From Gammaproteobacteria bacterium (lineage in GTDB: Bacteria > Pseudomonadota > Gammaproteobacteria > Pseudomonadales > Azotimanducaceae): DNA of 61,081 bases. Below the pieces are notes generated by a model. The model was not told the DNA's origin, searched no databases, and saw only the letters and a list, made by a program, of their open reading frames with translations. Made by a program: the position numbers and the translations under genes. The stretch is from positions 15,786 to 76,866 of the forward strand of contig JAPPDJ010000084.1 of assembly GCA_028824555.1 (NCBI GenBank), written 5' to 3'. Shown here piece after piece: positions 55,815 through 61,081 of the stretch (the stretch's first letter is position 1; each line of letters begins with the position of its first letter).

Positions 55815-57929
55815 ATGAAGGAAATCTACACTTGGGTACCGTGGTTCCGGGAACTGGGGCGAGTGATCGCCGATGGCGACCCGGATGACTTGGTACGTCG
55901 CGCAAAGGCGACCCAGTGGAGCGAAGGCGACGACTCCGCTCCAATCAGTCTGTTCCGCTATGGCGACGAGAACGTCGACCCTTTCTCGTTCGTTTACACA
56001 CTGGCATCACGCTGTGGCAGCCTCGCGTCCCGTACTCGGATCTGCACGAGCGTCGAAGATGTGTTCGGACTCGACGCGAGCATGCCGGTCGACGACGACG
56101 ACGCTTTCATCTTCCCCCAAGGCACGCCACAGAACACCCTGTTTCACATGAACGGAGCGGGGAATCCCCCGCTCTTGTGGCGGCTTTTCCAGGATGCGGT
56201 GCGTGGAGTGTCGTCCGTCAGCGACGCGCACTTCAGCGAGGCTCTCGGAATCGGCAACGTCGGCACCGCGAAGCTCAGCCAGACTCTGTTTCTGGTCAAT
56301 GCTGCCGACTTTATCCCGTACGACAAGACGACGGCCCTGTTCCGAGCCGATGCACCTTCCGGTTCACCCGACTTGGCGACATATCGCGAGTCTATCGCAC
56401 AGCTTCGCGGTCGCTTTCCTGGATGCGAAACATGGGAGATTAACCTGTTCGCCTATCTGGTGTGGTCGGGCAAGCTCAAGGTTGGCGCTAATGCGTTTTG
56501 CGCTAGCACCAGACTCAACCGCGCCGACACCGAATTCGACGAGGAGTTCTTCAAAAACAACTGGATACGCACAGACGGCCCGGGCAGCCACGACTATTGG
56601 GTCGGTCCCCCGAAGAACGACACGAGGAGTGGAACGTCGCACTACCAGCTCGATGACCCGGAGCCAGGAGATCTGATCTTGCTCGGTCGAGGCTCGGACG
56701 GCAGAGGGGTTGGCGTCGTCACAGGCAACGACTACTCGGCATCAGAAACGCCGGACGGGAATGACAGGATTCATGTCGTTTGGATCAACAAGCAAAGTTG
56801 TCCCGGCGTAAGCAACGTACAAACCGGCATCTGGAAAGCATGGAAGATATTGGCAGACTACAGGAACGCCGAGCCATACCGCCCGACGTTTGAGATGCTA
56901 GACCGACTGACAGGAGCCGATCCCCAGGTGCAACCACCAAGGCATGCGCCTGTCTCGAGCGTCTCCCACCCTCGCAACCAGATCCTCTACGGCCCCCCTG
57001 GTACCGGCAAGACGTGGAGCACGGTCAATCTTGCACTTGCCATCGTCGACGGCAAGACCGAGGCGGATCACGACCTCGAGCGCTATCACGAGTTGCTCGA
57101 AAGTGGCCGTATTGCCGCGGTGACTTTCCATCAGAACTTCGCCTATGAGGATTTCATTGAGGGCATCCGGCCGGTGCTCGGTGACGTCGGCGGGCTCCGC
57201 TACGAGAGGCGCGATGGACTATTCAAGACCATGGCAGAGCGTGCCAAGAATGCACCGGAAGAGCAGCGCTTCGTGCTGATCATCGACGAAATCAACCGGG
57301 GCAATGTCGCGCGCATCTTCGGTGAGCTCATCACGCTAATCGAGGAGTCTCGCCGTGACGACGGGGCGGAGAAGACGGTGGTGAAACTACCCTACTCCGG
57401 CAACGAATTCTCGGTACCGGGCAATCTGTACCTGATCGGTACCATGAACACCGCAGACCGCTCTATCGAACTGCTCGACACCGCGCTGCGCAGGCGCTTT
57501 GTCTTTCGCGAACTGATGCCCGATGTACACCACCCAGACCTGCCGCAAGACGTCGGCGGCGTCGACTGCCGGCAACTTCTAGGCGCAATGAATCAGCGGA
57601 CCACGCTCCTGCTCGACCGCGAGCACCAAATCGGCCACACATACCTCCTCGACGTTTCGAGCCTTGAGGAACTAGGGCAGCGCTTTCGCGAACGCATCTT
57701 CCCGCTGCTGCAGGAGTACTTCTTCGACGATTGGTCGAAGATTCATGCGGTGCTTGGTGGCAATCCGTTCGTCGTATCGAGCACACCCGACCTGCGCGCA
57801 GAACTCGCCGATCTCGTGGACCCGGACCAGCGTATTTGGCAACGCCTATCGGACAGCGACCCACGATGGACCTCCGCCGACGCCTACCGCGCCATCTACC
57901 AAACCGGTACCGACGCGGATGCGTCCTGA
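55815..57929 (+). CDS. mcrB: McrB-type restriction AAA+ GTPase
   Basis: A 704-residue type IV restriction subunit. Residues about 1-240 are an unassigned N-terminal part. Residues about 250-360 look like an EVE/PUA-type modified-base reader (HDYWVGPPKND, PGDLILLGRGSDGRGVGVV). The AAA+ motor has Walker A GPPGTGKT (393-400), Walker B LIIDEINRGN (Asp491, Glu492) and the McrB signature MNTADRS (544-550). In McrBC, GTP-driven translocation toward McrC cuts modified DNA. The ATG at 55815 follows GAGAGAGG. The stop overlaps the mcrC start (TGATG). Confidence 0.88.
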   Translation: MKEIYTWVPWFRELGRVIADGDPDDLVRRAKATQWSEGDDSAPISLFRYGDENVDPFSFVYTLASRCGSLASRTRICTSVEDVFGLDASMPVDDDDAFIFPQGTPQNTLFHMNGAGNPPLLWRLFQDAVRGVSSVSDAHFSEALGIGNVGTAKLSQTLFLVNAADFIPYDKTTALFRADAPSGSPDLATYRESIAQLRGRFPGCETWEINLFAYLVWSGKLKVGANAFCASTRLNRADTEFDEEFFKNNWIRTDGPGSHDYWVGPPKNDTRSGTSHYQLDDPEPGDLILLGRGSDGRGVGVVTGNDYSASETPDGNDRIHVVWINKQSCPGVSNVQTGIWKAWKILADYRNAEPYRPTFEMLDRLTGADPQVQPPRHAPVSSVSHPRNQILYGPPGTGKTWSTVNLALAIVDGKTEADHDLERYHELLESGRIAAVTFHQNFAYEDFIEGIRPVLGDVGGLRYERRDGLFKTMAERAKNAPEEQRFVLIIDEINRGNVARIFGELITLIEESRRDDGAEKTVVKLPYSGNEFSVPGNLYLIGTMNTADRSIELLDTALRRRFVFRELMPDVHHPDLPQDVGGVDCRQLLGAMNQRTTLLLDREHQIGHTYLLDVSSLEELGQRFRERIFPLLQEYFFDDWSKIHAVLGGNPFVVSSTPDLRAELADLVDPDQRIWQRLSDSDPRWTSADAYRAIYQTGTDADAS

Positions 57930-59149
57930 TGCACAGCGTACATACGGTCCGGGAACACGAGAAGCTTGAGCCGGGGCCGAACCTGACGGCGTCGGAAATC
58001 TCCGAACTCGGTGATTTCGCGCGCCGCGTGCTCAAGCGGAGCGACGGCGACCTCGCGGCGAGCAACTACGTCGGCGTCGTCACAACGTCGCGGGGAACCG
58101 TGCTGGAGATTCTTCCCAAGATGGACCTCGTGGCCGATGGCGACCACGAGTCAACGAGACGCCTGTTTCTGAACATGCTGAGGTCGTGGCGCGGGACGTC
58201 CGAGGGACCGTTGCCACCGTCGCACATTCGCGCCATGTCGCGGTTACCGATGCTGGAGGCGTTCGTGCTCGAGTTTCTCAGAGCGCTGTTGCTGCTGGCG
58301 CGAAGCGGCTTGGCGAAACGCTATCGCACGGTGGAAGAGAACCAGCCCTACCTGCGCGGTCGCCTGCTGTTTCGCGACCACCTGCGAGAGAACGTCGCCA
58401 ACCGGACACGGTTTTTCGTTGCGCACACCGAGCTGAGCAAGAATCGGCCAGCGAATCGCCTCATCCAAGCAGCGCTTCATCGGCTTGCGCCCCGCGTGCG
58501 CGACGCCCACAACCGGGAGCTTCTTGGTCAGTTGCGTATCGCTTTCGCCGACATCCCGCCATCGAGCAACATCCACGGCGACTGGCGGGCGCATCACGTG
58601 GATCGGTCGATGCGACACTACGGCCCGGTGATGCAATGGGTGGGCTTGTTCCTGTTTCACCGTGGCCTTGCCACCTTCTCGGGCACGCACGAAAACGTCA
58701 GTCTCTTGTTCCCGATGGAGCAGGTATTCGAGGACTTCGTGACGGCGAGCTTCCGTCGTCACCAGCGGGACTATCGTGTGAGGGCCCAGGGCCCGCAGAG
58801 CCACATGGCGACCCTCGAAGGCAAGCTAGCCTTCCAAACCCGACCCGACATCACACTTGCCAGGTCGGGGAAAGTCGCGTTCGTGCTCGATGCTAAGTGG
58901 AAGCGCATGGAGGCGGCGCAGGACGATGTGCGCCACGGCATTGCCCAAAACGACGTCTACCAGATGCACGCCTACGCGGGCCGCTACGAATGCAATGCAG
59001 TGGCGCTGGTGTATCCGGCGAACCGATCATTCGCCGCGCCCTATCGCTACCGGCTGTTCGACGGTCGCACGCTGCTTGCAACACCGTTCGATGTGACCGA
59101 CCCGGAAGGCAGCGTGAGAAAGACGGTACAGATGCTCGAGGCGGCCTGA
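57929..59149 (+). CDS. mcrC: McrC-type endonuclease subunit
   Basis: A 406-residue McrC-family protein. The N-terminal region (about 1-190) contacts McrB. A C-terminal PD-(D/E)XK domain carries TRPDITL and FVLDAKWK (Asp and Asp-x-Lys), the cleavage site. FPMEQVFEDFV and the NDVYQMHAYA helix are typical. The ATG overlaps the mcrB stop by one base, so the two subunits are made together. No methyltransferase is next to them, as expected for a modification-dependent system. Confidence 0.88.
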   Translation: MHSVHTVREHEKLEPGPNLTASEISELGDFARRVLKRSDGDLAASNYVGVVTTSRGTVLEILPKMDLVADGDHESTRRLFLNMLRSWRGTSEGPLPPSHIRAMSRLPMLEAFVLEFLRALLLLARSGLAKRYRTVEENQPYLRGRLLFRDHLRENVANRTRFFVAHTELSKNRPANRLIQAALHRLAPRVRDAHNRELLGQLRIAFADIPPSSNIHGDWRAHHVDRSMRHYGPVMQWVGLFLFHRGLATFSGTHENVSLLFPMEQVFEDFVTASFRRHQRDYRVRAQGPQSHMATLEGKLAFQTRPDITLARSGKVAFVLDAKWKRMEAAQDDVRHGIAQNDVYQMHAYAGRYECNAVALVYPANRSFAAPYRYRLFDGRTLLATPFDVTDPEGSVRKTVQMLEAA

Positions 59150-59174
59150 CGGTCGGCAACGACCCCTCGCGACT

Positions 59175-59366
59175 CTAATGAAGTCGCGCGGGTGGTGTTC
59201 TGGGCTCCATAGGCCACGGAACCGCCTCGTCCGCTTTGGCTGACGGCTCTATCGTCGCCGGGCGCAGAAACGCATCCGACAGGCGCGTGGTATCGAACGC
59301 AACCTCGTCGCCCTCGCGCATCGCCAAGCACTCGGCGATGCTGCATTCACGTCCGGTTTCCTTCAT
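59175..59366 (-). CDS. Small hypothetical protein
   Basis: A 63-residue frame from the ATG at 59366 reading MKETGRECSIAECLAMREGD. Its codons are GC-ending in the first half, as in real genes here. It converges on mcrC. I recognise no family, and a longer start at 59402 exists. It may be a fragment. The rest of the 325-base gap (59150-59474) holds nothing I can name. Confidence 0.3.
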   Translation of the reverse strand: MKETGRECSIAECLAMREGDEVAFDTTRLSDAFLRPATIEPSAKADEAVPWPMEPRTPPARLH

Positions 59367-59474
59367 TACGACATCCAACCTACGACCATCTGGCGAAGGC
59401 AACCCTCATCGCCCCACAATACCTCGCCCTTGTGCGCACTTCCATTCACAGCTTGATTGATTATCATCAGAGGC

Positions 59475-60689
59475 ATGAATGATCTGTCGCCCAGGTTGGC
59501 CCGGACGACTCTTGAAGAGCGACTTGGCGTGATGCCTGCCGTAGTGATGAGTGGTGCCCGGCAAACGGGCAAGAGCACGCTCGCCAAAGCGCTGGATGTC
59601 CGCCGGAGGTACTACTCGCTCGACGACCTTGACGTCATGGAGACGGCAAGGCGCGACCCTGAGACTCTCCTCGGCGGTGGTCGCGTGACACTGGACGAAG
59701 TGCAGCGGGCTCCAGAGATCCTGCACACCGTCAAGATGGACATAGACCGGCATCGCGAAGCCGGCAGATTCCTGCTCACGGGGTCGGCCAACCTACTGCT
59801 GATGAACCGCGTCTCGGAGTCGTTGGCCGGGCGCGCCAGCTACGTCACCCTTTGGCCGATGACGCGGCGGGAGCAGCTCGGCCTCGGCCGGGCCGGCATT
59901 TGGGGCGACCTGTTGCAGCACGACGAGTCGGAGTGGGTCGAGATCGCTTCCGAGTCGCCGGCACCGCCGGAGGACTGGCGCGACCTTGCGCGCCGCGGTG
60001 GGTTCCCCGAGCCGGCAGTTCACCTCTCGTACGACACCGAGCGCACGATCTGGTTCGACGGATATGTGCGAACCTACCTAGAGCGCGACCTCCTGAACCT
60101 GTCGGCGGTTGCCTCCCTCCCGGACTTCCGGCGGCTGATGCGGGCTGCCTGCCTGCGCCTCGGCCAGCTCGTGAACCAGACCGAGCTAGGCCGCGACGTC
60201 GCGTTGCCACAGGCCACCGCGCACCGCTATCTGAACTTGCTTGAGGCCAGCTATCTGCTCGTCCGCGTGCCCGCCTATTCGGTGAACCGGGGCAAACGCC
60301 TGATCAAGTCGCCGCGGTTGTACTGGGGCGATACCGGTCTTGCGCTGCACATCGCCGGTAACCCATCCCCGGCCGGCGCCCATCTCGAGAACGTGGTGCT
60401 CGCTGACCTGCTCGCTTGGCGCGACACTAGGATCCCAGCCCCGGAGATCCTCTACTGGCGCACGGTAGCCGGGGACGAGGTGGACTTTGTCATCGACAAT
60501 GGTGACCAGTTGTTGCCGATTGAGGTGAAGGCAACCCGAAACCCCCGCTTGCGTGATACCGCGGGCATCCGGTCGTTCCAGAGGGAGTACAGCGACGTGA
60601 GCCGCGCTGGGATCGTCGTGCACGAGGGCAACTTGATCGAATGGCTCGCCCCGGGCGTGCTGGCGCTCCCTTGGTGGCGCGTGATCTAG
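59475..60689 (+). CDS. AAA_14 / DUF4143 ATPase
   Basis: A 404-residue protein of the large AAA_14-DUF4143 family. Walker A is GARQTGKST (27-35) and Walker B is VTLDEVQ (Asp74, Glu75). A winged-helix-like region (about 215-260) and the C-terminal DUF4143 domain follow, ending with DEVDFVIDNG and PIEVKAT, which resembles a PD-(D/E)XK nuclease core. Such genes are common near mobile or defence loci, and their function is unknown. The ATG at 59475 follows AGAGG. Confidence 0.85.
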   Translation: MNDLSPRLARTTLEERLGVMPAVVMSGARQTGKSTLAKALDVRRRYYSLDDLDVMETARRDPETLLGGGRVTLDEVQRAPEILHTVKMDIDRHREAGRFLLTGSANLLLMNRVSESLAGRASYVTLWPMTRREQLGLGRAGIWGDLLQHDESEWVEIASESPAPPEDWRDLARRGGFPEPAVHLSYDTERTIWFDGYVRTYLERDLLNLSAVASLPDFRRLMRAACLRLGQLVNQTELGRDVALPQATAHRYLNLLEASYLLVRVPAYSVNRGKRLIKSPRLYWGDTGLALHIAGNPSPAGAHLENVVLADLLAWRDTRIPAPEILYWRTVAGDEVDFVIDNGDQLLPIEVKATRNPRLRDTAGIRSFQREYSDVSRAGIVVHEGNLIEWLAPGVLALPWWRVI

Positions 60690-60814
60690 AGGCGACCGCA
60701 ACTCAAGCCCGCAACTGCACCGCGCGGTCGCATCGAGGATGGCGGAGCCCACGCCACACCGATAGTCAGGGCGCCCGCCCGCAGCAACCGAGACGAGTTT
60801 CGCCATGCGAGAGC

Positions 60815-60840
60815 GCGGCGAGGACAAGCCTCAGCCCTAC
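60815..60840. repeat. Decayed copy of the GC-rich hairpin repeat
   Basis: GCGAGGACAAGCCTCAGCCC and flanks match the copies at 131-156 and 31177-31202 with several changes that weaken the stem. It lies in the 188-base gap before the last gene. Confidence 0.5.
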
Positions 60841-60877
60841 AATGTGCGTCGGCGAATAGGGAATGGCGGAGGACGAA

Positions 60878-61081
60878 ATGAAGATCGGCTTCATCGGCCT
60901 GGGCGGCATCGGCAAGCCCATGGCGCTCAACGTTGCGCGGGCGGGTTTCGAGCTCACCGTTTGCGACTTGCGCGACGAGCCGTGCCAGGAGCTTGCGGGG
61001 CATGGTGCCAGCGTTGCGGCCTCTCCTCGCGAGGTTGCCGAGGCATCGGACATCGTGCTTGCTTCGCTGCCGTCCAACGCG
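60878..61081 (+). CDS. 3-hydroxyisobutyrate dehydrogenase family protein (5' part)
   Basis: The first 68 codons of an NAD-binding oxidoreductase of the beta-hydroxyacid dehydrogenase class, cut by the window edge. The Rossmann motif GFIGLGGIGKPMALNV is at residues 4-19, and SDIVLASLPSN is the next conserved stretch. The ATG at 60878 has GGAGGA 4-5 bases upstream. An ATG at 60863 is in frame but less well placed. Confidence 0.8.
   Translation, partial: MKIGFIGLGGIGKPMALNVARAGFELTVCDLRDEPCQELAGHGASVAASPREVAEASDIVLASLPSNA

Overview
The window is about 61 kb of GC-rich bacterial chromosome with dense, short, mixed-strand operons and no rRNA, tRNA or CRISPR array that I could see. SlyX, NnrU-type and SrkA-type proteins, a HigBA module and many CaiB/BaiF, phytanoyl-dioxygenase, amidohydrolase and acyl-CoA genes suggest a Pseudomonadota (perhaps gammaproteobacterial) heterotroph of marine or host-associated type. 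This placement is inference. No marker gene in the window fixes the taxonomy.

Layout. 1-5.5 kb: Nudix hydrolase, ABM monooxygenase, alpha/beta hydrolase, an exported ChaN/EreA-like protein, a macro-domain deacetylase and a broken Rpn-family nuclease. 5.6-8.5 kb: a CobT/CobS-like VWA + AAA+ pair. 8.5-16.3 kb: housekeeping genes (histidine phosphatase, DM13 protein, pyruvate phosphate dikinase, 5'-3' exonuclease, Nudix, SlyX, amidase, LarA-like racemase). 16.4-24.2 kb: a fused CoA-transferase, serine hydrolase, NnrU, FAD oxidoreductase, then a HigBA toxin-antitoxin module between two copies of the 3' end of srkA. 24.5-30.1 kb: two amidohydrolases, a decarboxylating-dehydrogenase homologue coupled to an alpha/beta hydrolase. 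30.2-36.7 kb: a sucrase/ferredoxin-like protein, a second AAA+ + VWA pair and a second D-aminoacylase-like amidohydrolase. 36.7-40.2 kb: a 1135-residue Cas4-like nuclease / RNase H-like / Upf1-type helicase. 40.3-47.8 kb: a divergent cluster, NHL protein - PhyH-HEAT fusion - SDR on one strand and Nramp-like transporter - PhyH - GST - PhyH on the other. 47.9-52.4 kb: carboxylesterase, ACAD10-like phosphotransferase and acyl-CoA ligase. 52.5-55.6 kb: XRE-type regulator divergent from an exported FG-GAP protein and a membrane protein. 55.8-60.7 kb: McrB-McrC type IV restriction genes and an AAA/DUF4143 ATPase. The window ends inside a hydroxyisobutyrate-dehydrogenase-like gene.

A recurring feature outside the genes is a family of REP-like units built from two adjacent hairpins, one GGAGGGCG/CGCCCTCC-like and one GCGCC/GGCGC-like. 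They occur singly, as inverted pairs and as a tandem trio. The most unusual points are these repeats, the HigBA insertion flanked by duplicated srkA sequence, the PhyH-HEAT fusion in an oxygenase/metal-transporter cluster, two chelatase-like AAA+/VWA pairs without a large chelatase subunit, and the nuclease-helicase and McrBC defence-type genes.
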